A stretch of 64,000 bases of DNA, from assembly GCF_000379825.1 (NCBI RefSeq), contig NZ_KB903814.1, forward strand, positions 818,322-882,321, read 5' to 3'. Positions 35,228 to 42,192 of this stretch are shown piece after piece (position 1 is the stretch's first letter; every line of letters begins with the position of its first letter). The notes under the pieces were generated by a model that had not been told where the DNA came from, searched no databases, and saw only the letters and a program-made list of their open reading frames with translations. Origin of the DNA: Longispora albida DSM 44784. GTDB taxonomy: Bacteria; Actinomycetota; Actinomycetes; Mycobacteriales; Micromonosporaceae. Made by a program: the position numbers and the translations under genes.

Positions 35228-36517
35228 TCACGCCCACTGGGTACTCAGGTATTCATCGCGAATGTTGAATACTTTGCGTTCCGCCAGTGAATTGATGATG
35301 ATCGCACTGCGGATCGGCAGGATACTCACATTCGAATCGACGAGCCCGTGGCTGAAACGGCCACGGTTCAGCACGAAAATCTTATTACGGTCGGAATACT
35401 TCCACCGCAGCGAGTAATCGGCTTCGATGATGACGTCGCCATTGTCGTCGCGGTCGATCAGCTCGTCCATCTCCTCGTCGAACGGCATCGGGGCGTTGCG
35501 CCGCCCGGCGGCCACGACGACGTACGCGGCCCGCAGCCGCTCCTCGCCGCCGGAGGTCTGGCAGACCAGCTCGATCTCGTCCCCGGCCATCGTCGCGCCG
35601 GTCACCTCGCGGCCCGGCATGATCGTCATCGGGAACCTGCCCTCGCGCAGCCGGCCCTCGTAGTTCACCTGGTACAGGTCGCGCAGGGTGCCCGGGGTGA
35701 TGCCGTCGCTGGTCAGCAGCTGGTCGGCGACGAGCCGCTTGCGGTCCTCCGCCGGGAGCTGGACGAAGTACTCCTGGTAGGACGGCCGGTACAGGTCGTT
35801 GGCCGCCGGGGAGTCCTCCAGCGGGGCGAACCACGAGCGGCGGCCGATCCAGCGGATGTTGCGGTATCCACGGCCCAGCAGCGCGCCGGCGCATTCCGCG
35901 CTGGTCTGCCCGCCGCCGATCACGACGATGGGGGCGTCGAGGTCGGCCGGCAGCTCGCCGATCCGGTCGGCCAGCACGTCGGCCACGATCACCCGGTCGC
36001 TCGCCGCGAGGTCGCCGAAGAACTCCGGCAGGTGCGCGACGGTGCCCTGGCCGAGGACCAGGTGCTCGGAGCGGGCGATCGGCCTGCCCTCCGCGTACGT
36101 GACGATGGCGTCGTCCACGGAGATCTTGTCGATCCGGGTGCTGTAGGTCAGCCTCGGGATCTGCGCCGCGGCCCAGGCCAGGTACTGGGTGTACTCCAGC
36201 CGGGGGATCGAGTCGAAGTTGGCGCCGACCAGCGCGTACACCTTGCCGGTGGTGACCAGGTAGTTCAGCAGGGACAGCGGGTGGGTCGGGTCCAGCAGCG
36301 AGACCAGGTCCTTGACCCAGCCGGTCTGCATGCGCACGCCGGGGTGCAGCATGCCGCTGTGCCAGCCGGGGCCGGCCTGGGCGTCGAACAGTGCGATCTC
36401 CCGGGGCGCGAGCACCCCGAACAACGCGGCGAGACTCAGGCCAGCCGGGCCGGCACCGATCCCCACCGTGTCGTAGAACGGGATCGGAGCGGAGTCGGGC
36501 GGGCGGTTTTCCGGCAT
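35228..36517 (-). CDS. FAD/NADPH N-hydroxylating monooxygenase (SidA/IucD type)
   Basis: The 429-residue flavoprotein has VGIGAGPAGLSLAALFG for FAD binding, then MQTGWVKDLVSLLDPTHPLS, a hallmark of lysine/ornithine N5/N6-hydroxylases. VVIGGGQTSAECAGALL is the NADPH site. It ends with VSILPIRSAIIINSLAERKV, as in this class. Expected reaction: hydroxylation of a primary amine for a hydroxamate siderophore, N-N bond or nitro group. No siderophore synthetase, acyltransferase or piperazate synthase (KtzT) is visible beside it, so its pathway is unclear. GAGGAGA lies 7 nt upstream of ATG 36517. It is followed by a long intergenic region at its 5' side. Confidence 0.92.
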   Translation of the reverse strand: MPENRPPDSAPIPFYDTVGIGAGPAGLSLAALFGVLAPREIALFDAQAGPGWHSGMLHPGVRMQTGWVKDLVSLLDPTHPLSLLNYLVTTGKVYALVGANFDSIPRLEYTQYLAWAAAQIPRLTYSTRIDKISVDDAIVTYAEGRPIARSEHLVLGQGTVAHLPEFFGDLAASDRVIVADVLADRIGELPADLDAPIVVIGGGQTSAECAGALLGRGYRNIRWIGRRSWFAPLEDSPAANDLYRPSYQEYFVQLPAEDRKRLVADQLLTSDGITPGTLRDLYQVNYEGRLREGRFPMTIMPGREVTGATMAGDEIELVCQTSGGEERLRAAYVVVAAGRRNAPMPFDEEMDELIDRDDNGDVIIEADYSLRWKYSDRNKIFVLNRGRFSHGLVDSNVSILPIRSAIIINSLAERKVFNIRDEYLSTQWA

Positions 36518-37361
36518 TGCTCTTCTCCTCAGTTAGTGCCTCGGCTCAGCCTTGCGGACAGTGCACCCCGTGATTGCGCTCGTGAGTGGAGAGTGTCGCG
36601 AGCCGTACATAGCGTGATGCTTCTCCCCCGTTGCCGACTACGCCGGACCTGTGTCCTTAGTACTCAGTCCTCAAGGGACGCTGCGATCGAACTTTAACGT
36701 AACTCGGCATGTCAAGTGGAGTCACAGAGTCCAGACATGACGAAAGACACTTGGGCATTGAATGCCCGGAACTGCAACGTTGTCCGTGGTTTCTGGGAAA
36801 GCAGATCCATTTCGCGCCCAGAAAGCCGGCTTGAGGGGTAAGCAGAGAATTGACGGCCCCTTTCCTACGCCGTGCCGGCAATCTCGTCACGCTCCGCCTG
36901 CCGCACCGGGCCCGCGAGGACCGCTTGGTCCACTTCGGCGCGTTTCCTGCCCCCGGGACTTGCCCCGGCCATGTTCACACCCTGGGGCAAGTCCCGGTAT
37001 CACTCAGCGAGATAACCGCCACTGTCGGAAACCGAACTCACCCGGACCGAAATGTGGCCCTTCCGGGAGGCAAGCCCGATCACGAACCAATCGCCCGCCC
37101 GGCCTCAGTCACAACGGCTGTCATACCCGCCGTACCTGGGCATACCCAGGCCCATCGCCGGAGGGGTCCTGGCAGCACCACGCGGACCGGGGCGAGCGGC
37201 GCCGGGCGGGCCCACCCGAAGGGCGGGAAGTCATCCTCCAGCCTGGCCGGATTCGTGGCCGCCTGGTTCATTCCGCGCATCGTCCGGCCCTTTCCTGATG
37301 GCCGTTCATCCGATCAGGACGGTCCAGTCAGGACATAGGTCACCTTTTCGGTACACCCGGC
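36518..37361. other. 844-bp intergenic region with a large inverted repeat
   Basis: I see no convincing gene. The first ~330 bases (to about 36850) are relatively AT-rich for this genome and probably hold the N-monooxygenase promoter. A 14-bp perfect inverted repeat lies at 36953-36997. The remaining ~360 bases are GC-rich without Shine-Dalgarno-preceded starts or family resemblance; open frames through 36850-37338 look non-coding. Confidence 0.5.
36953..36997. repeat. 14-bp perfect inverted repeat, 17-nt loop
   Basis: CCGGGACTTGCCCC (36953-36966) and GGGGCAAGTCCCGG (36984-36997) are exact reverse complements separated by 17 nt. The stem is too long for a simple chance hairpin. It could be a terminator, a wide-spaced operator or a remnant of a mobile end. 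There is no T-run after it. Confidence 0.7.
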
Positions 37362-37712
37362 TCAGCACACCGGGCCGGTCGAGGCCGCCGTGGCGGCGAG
37401 CAGCGCGCGGATGAGGCCGAGGTCGATGGCCTCCGGCCTGCGGTACCGGATGCAGCCCTTGCCGACGTCCAGCCCGGTCAGGTTGTGCGCGTCGAGCACG
37501 TCCCGCCGGAGGAAGTACAGGCTGATGTACTGGCGCTGGCTCGCGAACGCCACCTCGGCCACGCCCTCGCGGAGGTAGGACGGCATCCGGTACGCGATCA
37601 CCTCGGTGAAGCCGGTCAGCTCGCGCTGGCACAGGGTGCGCACCTCCTCCAGCACCGCGCGGCGCTCGGCGGGCACCCCGGCCATGTACTCGTCAACGTC
37701 CATGTCACTCAT
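37362..37712 (-). CDS. DUF1801 (YdhG-like) domain protein
   Basis: The 116-residue protein has VDEYMAGVPAERRAVLEEVR, the start of DUF1801, followed by ELTGFTEVIAYRMPSYLREG and YISLYFLRRDVLDAHNLTG, with a C-terminal VGKGCIRYRRPEAIDLGLIR. This is the YdhG/YyaQ fold related to frataxin-like iron chaperones; function in actinobacteria is unknown. ATG 37712 is favoured, with GAGG about 7 nt upstream; 37703 is an alternative. It runs divergently from the P450 gene 72 bp away. Confidence 0.85.
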   Translation of the reverse strand: MSDMDVDEYMAGVPAERRAVLEEVRTLCQRELTGFTEVIAYRMPSYLREGVAEVAFASQRQYISLYFLRRDVLDAHNLTGLDVGKGCIRYRRPEAIDLGLIRALLAATAASTGPVC

Positions 37713-37784
37713 CTTGCAGCCTCGGCCGGCCGACCGTGACAATCATTCATCTTTCTCGATAGAGTCCCGGGCAGGAGGTGCACG

Positions 37785-38990
37785 ATGACCCAGGATTCCC
37801 CGATCTCGTTCCCGTTGCCCGATCCGCCCACCCTGTACCATCCGGCGCCGCTGCTGTCCGAGCTGCGCGAGCACCGGCCGGTCGCCCAGGTCGCCTTCCC
37901 GGACGGCAAGCTCGCGTGGCTGGTCACCCGGCACGCCGACGTGCGCACCGTCCTGATCGACTCCCGGTTCAGCCGGGCGCTGGCCACCGGCGAGGACATG
38001 CCGCAGATGGGGCTGGGCTCCCTGGCGAACGAGTCGCTGATCGCCAAGGACCCGCCGGAGCACACCCGGCTGCGCCGGCTCGTCGCCCGCGCCTTCACGG
38101 CCCGCCGGGTCGAGGAGCTGCGGCCCCGGGTGGCCACTGTGGTCAGTGACCTCATCGCGGGCCTGCGCAAACAGCCCCAGCCGGCCAACCTCGTCGAGCA
38201 CTTCTCGCTCCCGCTGCCCGTCCAGGTGATCTGCGACCTGCTCGGCGTGCCAGCCACCGACCGCGACCGGTTCCATGGCTGGTCCGACGCCGCGATGGGC
38301 AACTGGGAACGCGACCAGGACGTGATGGCCGGAGCGTTCATCAGCCTCGGCGGGTACTTCATGGAGCTCATCGAGGCCAAGCGGGCCGCACCGGCCGACG
38401 ACCTGATGTCCGCGCTGATCGCCGCCCGTGACGATGACGACCGGCTCAGCGAGGAAGAGCTGATCACGATGGGCATCGGGCTGCTGATCGGCGGGCACGA
38501 GACCACGGCCAACCAGATCAACATGTTCCTGCTGACCCTGCTGGAGCACCCGGAGCAGCTGGAGTGGCTCAAGGCCAACCCCGGCCGGCTCGACGTCGCC
38601 GTCGAGGAGCTGATGCGCTTCACGCAGCTCGGTTCCAGCACGGCGAGCCTGATCCGGGTCACCACCGAGCCGGTCGAGCTGAGCGGAGTGACCATCCCGG
38701 CCGGGCAGGCCGTCATGCCGGCCATCGGCGCGGCCAACCGCGACCCCGGGGTCTTCACCGACCCCGACCGGCTCGACCTCGGCCGGGCCGAGAACCCGCA
38801 CATCGGCTTCGGCGCCGGCGTGCACCACTGCCTCGGCGCGCAGCTCGCCAGGATGGAACTCCAGGAGGCGCTGCGGGGGCTGCTCACGGAGCTGCCGGAC
38901 TTGCGTGTGGCCGTGCCGGACAGCGAGCTGCGTTTCAAGCCCACGATGATCGTCCGCAGCGTGGAGGAGCTGCCGGTGGTGTGGTCATGA
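37785..38990 (+). CDS. Cytochrome P450
   Basis: The 401-residue bacterial class I P450 has all landmarks: the I-helix oxygen-binding LLIGGHETTANQ, and the haem-binding loop FGAGVHHCLGAQLARMEL with the thiolate Cys349. The ExxR motif of the K helix is replaced by or read through VEELMRF. GGAGGTG lies 6 nt before ATG 37785. It should hydroxylate or cross-link a small molecule using electrons from the ferredoxin encoded by the overlapping next gene. The substrate cannot be deduced; the nearest natural-product genes (N-monooxygenase, lanthipeptide locus) are 1.3 kb and 4 kb away. Confidence 0.95.
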   Translation: MTQDSPISFPLPDPPTLYHPAPLLSELREHRPVAQVAFPDGKLAWLVTRHADVRTVLIDSRFSRALATGEDMPQMGLGSLANESLIAKDPPEHTRLRRLVARAFTARRVEELRPRVATVVSDLIAGLRKQPQPANLVEHFSLPLPVQVICDLLGVPATDRDRFHGWSDAAMGNWERDQDVMAGAFISLGGYFMELIEAKRAAPADDLMSALIAARDDDDRLSEEELITMGIGLLIGGHETTANQINMFLLTLLEHPEQLEWLKANPGRLDVAVEELMRFTQLGSSTASLIRVTTEPVELSGVTIPAGQAVMPAIGAANRDPGVFTDPDRLDLGRAENPHIGFGAGVHHCLGAQLARMELQEALRGLLTELPDLRVAVPDSELRFKPTMIVRSVEELPVVWS

Positions 38991-39205
38991 CCTGGCGGCT
39001 GCGGGTCGACCGGGAGGCCTGCATCGGCTCCGGCATGTGCGCCGGCGCGGTCCCCGAGGCCTTCGACCTCGACGCCGATGGCAAGTCCCGGCCGGTGCGG
39101 GAAGAGATCAACCCCGATCAGGATGTACTCGACGCCGCAGTGTCCTGCCCTGTCGAGGCCATCGCGGTGCTCGGCAGGGACGGCGAGGAGATCCCCTGGG
39201 ACTAG
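38987..39205 (+). CDS. Ferredoxin, [3Fe-4S] type
   Basis: The 72-residue protein has Cys12 and Cys18 in ACIGSGMCAGAVPEAF plus Cys54 in AVSCPVEAI. The second Cys of a [4Fe-4S] CxxCxxC motif is Ser15, so a [3Fe-4S] cluster is expected, as for typical P450 partners in actinomycetes. The ATG at 38987 overlaps the TGA of the P450 gene (ATGA), so both are translated in a coupled way. It should shuttle electrons from a ferredoxin reductase encoded elsewhere to the P450. Confidence 0.95.
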   Translation: MTWRLRVDREACIGSGMCAGAVPEAFDLDADGKSRPVREEINPDQDVLDAAVSCPVEAIAVLGRDGEEIPWD

Positions 39206-39225
39206 ATGTCCCGTCCGGAGTGGAC

Positions 39226-39252
39226 GGGGGCGGCGGAGTGACCGCCGTCCCC
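39226..39252. terminator. Stem-loop between convergent genes
   Basis: An 11-bp stem (39226-39236 with 39242-39252, one G-T pair) around a 5-nt loop. It lies between the ferredoxin stop and the adjacent stop of the convergent oxidoreductase. There is no T-run. Confidence 0.55.
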
Positions 39253-39253
39253 G

Positions 39254-40249
39254 CTACGGCATCGTGACGACGACCTTGCCCGTGGTGTGCTCCCGGGCGA
39301 AGGCCACCAGTGCTCTGACCCCGTCGTCCAGCGAGAACCGTTTTCCGATCACCGCCGGAAGCAGCCCAGCCTCGGCCGCCTCCGCCACCTCGCGCATGCC
39401 GCCGGCCACGCCAGCCATGTCCAGCACCAGCTGGAGGCTGACATCGTCCCGCCCGAGTTCCCCGCCGACCGGAGCCGGGAACGTGATCGTGAACATCCGG
39501 CCACCCGGCCGGGCCGCGCGACCTGCCCCTGCGAGATCGTCCCCCGGCAGGACCAGGTTGAACACGACGTCGACACCGTCAGGCCGTCGCTTCAGGACCT
39601 CCTCAGCCGGGTCAGCCGTGCGGTAATCGACTGTCTCCGCCGCTCCGAGCCCGGCGAGCAGCTTCTCGTCCTCCCCGGTCGCCGTGGCGATCACGTGCGC
39701 GCCAGCCTGGGCGAGCAGCGGTACGACGGCCGTGCCGACCCCGCCGGTCGCACCGATCACGAGCACGGTCTCCCCCGGCTTGATCTCGGCGTAGTGCATC
39801 AGCGCCCTGGCTGTCAGGCCCACCGTCGGCAGCGCGGCCGCCTGCTCGGCCGTCAGCCCGGCTGGCCGGTGCGTGACGAACGGGGTGTCCGCTTCGAACA
39901 CCGCGTACTCGGCGAGCGCGCCAGTACCCAGTGACGGCGAGCCGGGCCCGGCCATGCCGCGCAGTACGCGGGGAAGGGCGAAGCCGAACACCTCGTCGCC
40001 CGGCTGGTAGCTGGTGACGCCCTCCCCCGTCCTGGTCACGGTGCCGGCGAAGTCGTTGCCGGGTACGTGCGGGAACTGGACTTCCACAACGTCGCGGAAG
40101 TCTCCGCTCGGCAGCCGGATGTCGCCGGGGTTGACGGACGCGGCGGCGATCCGGACCTGGATCTGCCCGGGGCCGGGCTCCGGTACCGGCAGGTCGGCGA
40201 GGACGAACTCTTCTGGGGTGCCGTAGTGCGTGGCCTGCACTGCTTTCAC
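39254..40249 (-). CDS. NADPH-dependent quinone oxidoreductase (zinc-less MDR family)
   Basis: The 331-residue medium-chain dehydrogenase has an N-terminal GroES-like half (MKAVQATHYGTPEEFVLADL, SVNPGDIRLPSGDF, VPGNDFAGTV). The NADPH Rossmann motif is VLVIGATGGVGTAVVPLLAQ. No structural zinc Cys cluster is seen, so it belongs to the quinone-reductase branch. It probably reduces quinones or enones. It runs divergently from a TetR gene and shares an intergenic region with two repeated operator-like sites, so it is probably TetR-repressed and induced by its substrate. Confidence 0.9.
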   Translation of the reverse strand: MKAVQATHYGTPEEFVLADLPVPEPGPGQIQVRIAAASVNPGDIRLPSGDFRDVVEVQFPHVPGNDFAGTVTRTGEGVTSYQPGDEVFGFALPRVLRGMAGPGSPSLGTGALAEYAVFEADTPFVTHRPAGLTAEQAAALPTVGLTARALMHYAEIKPGETVLVIGATGGVGTAVVPLLAQAGAHVIATATGEDEKLLAGLGAAETVDYRTADPAEEVLKRRPDGVDVVFNLVLPGDDLAGAGRAARPGGRMFTITFPAPVGGELGRDDVSLQLVLDMAGVAGGMREVAEAAEAGLLPAVIGKRFSLDDGVRALVAFAREHTTGKVVVTMP

Positions 40250-40273
40250 GCGACGCTCCTGGGGAGGGGAAAT

Positions 40274-40332
40274 AACCGGACCGCCCGGTCATGTTAGCGA
40301 CCCTAAAGCTAACCGGACCCGGCGGTCAACTT
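40274..40332. promoter_or_regulatory. Two repeated operator-like sites between oxidoreductase and TetR genes
   Basis: Two 22-bp copies, at 40274-40295 and 40311-40332, share AACCGGACC at the left, CGGTCA to the right, and TT at the end. Each is an imperfect palindrome (ACCGG...CCGGT). Their centres are 37 bp apart. They are the obvious binding sites for the adjacent TetR protein. Confidence 0.6.
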
Positions 40333-40370
40333 ATTCAGTGCGGCGCCTGAGGTGCCAGTAGGCTGTGGCG

Positions 40371-41012
40371 GTGCACCCGACGAACCGGCTAGAGACAGCC
40401 CCACCGGCACGTCCGCTGCGCGCCGACGCGGCCAGGAACCGGGAGGCGCTGCTGGCCGCGGCCTCGGCGGAGTTCGCCGCGCACGGTGCCGACGCGTCGG
40501 TCGCCGACATCGCCCGGCGGGCCGGGATCGGCAAGGGCACGGTGTTCCGGCACTTCCCCACCAAGGAGCACCTGCTCGGCGCGATCGTGCTCGACCGGCT
40601 GGTCACGATCAGCGAACTGGGTGAAGACCTGCTCGGGGCAGGCGACGCGGGGCGGGCGCTGCTGGAGTTCCTGACGGCGGCCTGCGAGCGCGTGCAGCAG
40701 CTCGACCTGTCGTTCCTCCTGGCCGCCAGCCCGGCCGTCCTGGCCGAGCCGGCCGTCAGCGCCGCGCAGGAGCGCATGTTCGGCGTGGTCGGCGCACTCG
40801 TCGCCAGGGCCCAGGAGCAGGGGGCCGTCCGGGCGGACGTCACCGGCCCGGACGTCATCCTGCTGATGTGCGCGCCGAGCCATGCCGCCAGCCCGCTCCA
40901 GGACTCCGATCCCGGGCTGTGGCGGCGGTATCTGGGGGTGCTGTTCGACGGGCTCCGGCCGGAGGGCGCGCATCCGCTGCCCCACCCGCCACCGGCCGCG
41001 CCAGTACCGTGA
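40371..41012 (+). CDS. TetR/AcrR family transcriptional regulator
   Basis: The 213-residue protein has a standard TetR DNA-binding domain: REALLAAASAEFAAHGADAS, VADIARRAGIGKGTVFRHFP, TKEHLLGAIV. It is followed by a helical ligand domain. The GTG at 40371 is chosen because TAGGCT (40359-40364) lies 6 nt upstream; GTG 40365 is also in frame. It is encoded divergently from the quinone oxidoreductase and should repress it through the duplicated sites at 40274-40332. Confidence 0.9.
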   Translation: MHPTNRLETAPPARPLRADAARNREALLAAASAEFAAHGADASVADIARRAGIGKGTVFRHFPTKEHLLGAIVLDRLVTISELGEDLLGAGDAGRALLEFLTAACERVQQLDLSFLLAASPAVLAEPAVSAAQERMFGVVGALVARAQEQGAVRADVTGPDVILLMCAPSHAASPLQDSDPGLWRRYLGVLFDGLRPEGAHPLPHPPPAAPVP

Positions 41013-41045
41013 CCACTGGCCGGCCGGAGGTCCGCCGGGCCCGGG

Positions 41046-41456
41046 TCAGCCCTGCTGGTTGATGTTGACCATCCAGATGATGCCGAACTGGTCGGTGCAC
41101 ATGCCGAACACGTCGCCCCACATCTGCTTCTCCAGCGGCACGGCCACCTGCCCGGCCGAGGAGAGCTTCTCCCAGTACCCGCGCAGCTCGGCGTCGTCCT
41201 CGCCGCTCAGGCTGATCGAGACGTTGGTACCGGGGTTGTACGGCATGTTCGGCGGGGTGTCGGCGGCCATGATGGTGATCCCGCCCGGGGTCTCCAGCAT
41301 GCCGTGCATGAGCTTGTCCTCGTCGGGCGTCCCCTTCATCCCGTATTCGCCGAAGGTGTTGGTCCGCAGCTCGCCGCCGAGAACGCTCTGGTAGAACTCG
41401 AGCGCCTGCCGGGCGTCGCCGTTGAAGCTGATGTACGGGTTGAGCTTGGTGGCCAT
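41046..41456 (-). CDS. PhnB-like VOC protein
   Basis: The 136-residue protein belongs to the PhnB/3-demethylubiquinone methyltransferase-like VOC group: LNPYISFNGDARQALEFYQS, VLGGELRTNTFGEYG, and DVFGMCTDQFGIIWMVNINQ. The C-terminal IWMVN signature is typical. These small dimeric proteins are common in actinobacteria; most have no assigned reaction. GAGGAG precedes ATG 41456. It shares orientation with the SRPBCC gene upstream (86 bp gap), and such pairs often encode stress-response or metabolite-binding proteins. Confidence 0.9.
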   Translation of the reverse strand: MATKLNPYISFNGDARQALEFYQSVLGGELRTNTFGEYGMKGTPDEDKLMHGMLETPGGITIMAADTPPNMPYNPGTNVSISLSGEDDAELRGYWEKLSSAGQVAVPLEKQMWGDVFGMCTDQFGIIWMVNINQQG

Positions 41457-41541
41457 CGGAGTCTCCTCGGTCGCGGCCTGCCTTGTGGCGTCTGCCACAC
41501 ACAACCCTTGCAGACTAGCCGCGACCTGTGACAAAACCGGC

Positions 41542-41985
41542 CTACTTCTCCAGGTACCCCTTGAGCGCCGCGAGCCCGCCCCGCCAGCCCTCGGCGTTCT
41601 GCCGGACGTGCTGGGCCTGCTTCTCCGGCCCGCCGCCGAGGCTCGCGAAGCCCGTCTCGTTCACGGTGACCCGGGTGCCGTCCCCTTCGGGAGTGAGTGT
41701 GAAGACGGCGAGCGTTGAGTTGCCCGCGTCCGGCACGACGTCGGGGTGCAGCGCCCACCGCCACGCGAACTGCACCGGCGGCTCGATCCGCTCGATCCTC
41801 GCGTAGAAGCTGCCGTGCTGCACCCAGCGGAGCACGAGTTCCCCGCCGGGACGCGGATCGAGATCCGCGGAGTCGGCGAACCACGTGCCGAGCTGGGCTG
41901 CCTCGGTCAGCGCGGCCCAGACACGCTCGGCCGGGGCCGCGACCACCACGCCATGCTCGATACGATCCGGCACCATTTCCGGCAT
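41542..41985 (-). CDS. SRPBCC (AHSA1/START-like) domain protein
   Basis: The 147-residue protein has the helix-grip fold of the AHSA1/SRPBCC family: VVVAAPAERVWAALTEAAQL, GGELVLRWVQHGSFYARIE, PPVQFAWRW, and a long C-terminal helix ending GLAALKGYLEK. It binds a hydrophobic ligand in a central cavity; function is unknown. TAGACT (41992-41997, minus strand) lies 6 nt before ATG 41985, a leaderless start. The conserved hairpin repeat at 41996-42121 begins exactly at this promoter, so the repeat may shape its expression. Confidence 0.9.
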   Translation of the reverse strand: MPEMVPDRIEHGVVVAAPAERVWAALTEAAQLGTWFADSADLDPRPGGELVLRWVQHGSFYARIERIEPPVQFAWRWALHPDVVPDAGNSTLAVFTLTPEGDGTRVTVNETGFASLGGGPEKQAQHVRQNAEGWRGGLAALKGYLEK

Positions 41986-41995
41986 ACGTCCAGTC

Positions 41996-42121
41996 TAGTG
42001 CCGACCCGCTGAGAGTGAATCTGGACTGCGCGTCGCGGGCTTCCACGTACAACGCCGGTACGAGGAAGCCCGCGACGCTTGCCAGATTCACTCTCAGCGG
42101 GCCACCTCGCGTTAGATCAAG
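41996..42121. repeat. Long hairpin repeat, copy 1
   Basis: An extended palindrome. A perfect 20-bp outer stem pairs 42005-42024 with 42082-42101. After a small internal loop, a perfect 15-bp stem pairs 42030-42044 with 42064-42078. A terminal CGTAC/GTACG helix closes a 7-nt loop. The ends TAGTGCCG...CCCGCTGAGAG and CTCTCAGCGGGCCACCTCGC...GTTAGATCAAG recur at 58222-58346 in opposite orientation, while the inner stem sequences differ. The function is unknown. It lies in the intergenic region between the SRPBCC and GH5 genes. Confidence 0.85.
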
Positions 42122-42179
42122 GGCAAGATCGAGAACAGTGGTTACGTGAAGCATCTTCACATTGATGGGCGCCTCCGCC

Positions 42180-42192
42180 TACCCTGGCGGGC
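42180..42192 (+). promoter_or_regulatory. Leaderless promoter -10 of GH5 gene
   Basis: TACCCT (42180-42185) fits TAnnnT and lies 7 nt before ATG 42193. There is no Shine-Dalgarno site. Confidence 0.45.

Noticed and set aside
36850..37338. Open frame of 162 codons in the intergenic region
   Set aside because: Codon pattern, Pro/Arg/Gly richness and the inverted repeat inside it argue against coding; long chance frames are common at this GC content.
42005..42101. The hairpin as an ordinary terminator of the SRPBCC or GH5 gene
   Set aside because: It lies upstream of both divergent genes, and its flanks are conserved with the copy at 58222-58346. This points to a repeat element and not a transcription end.
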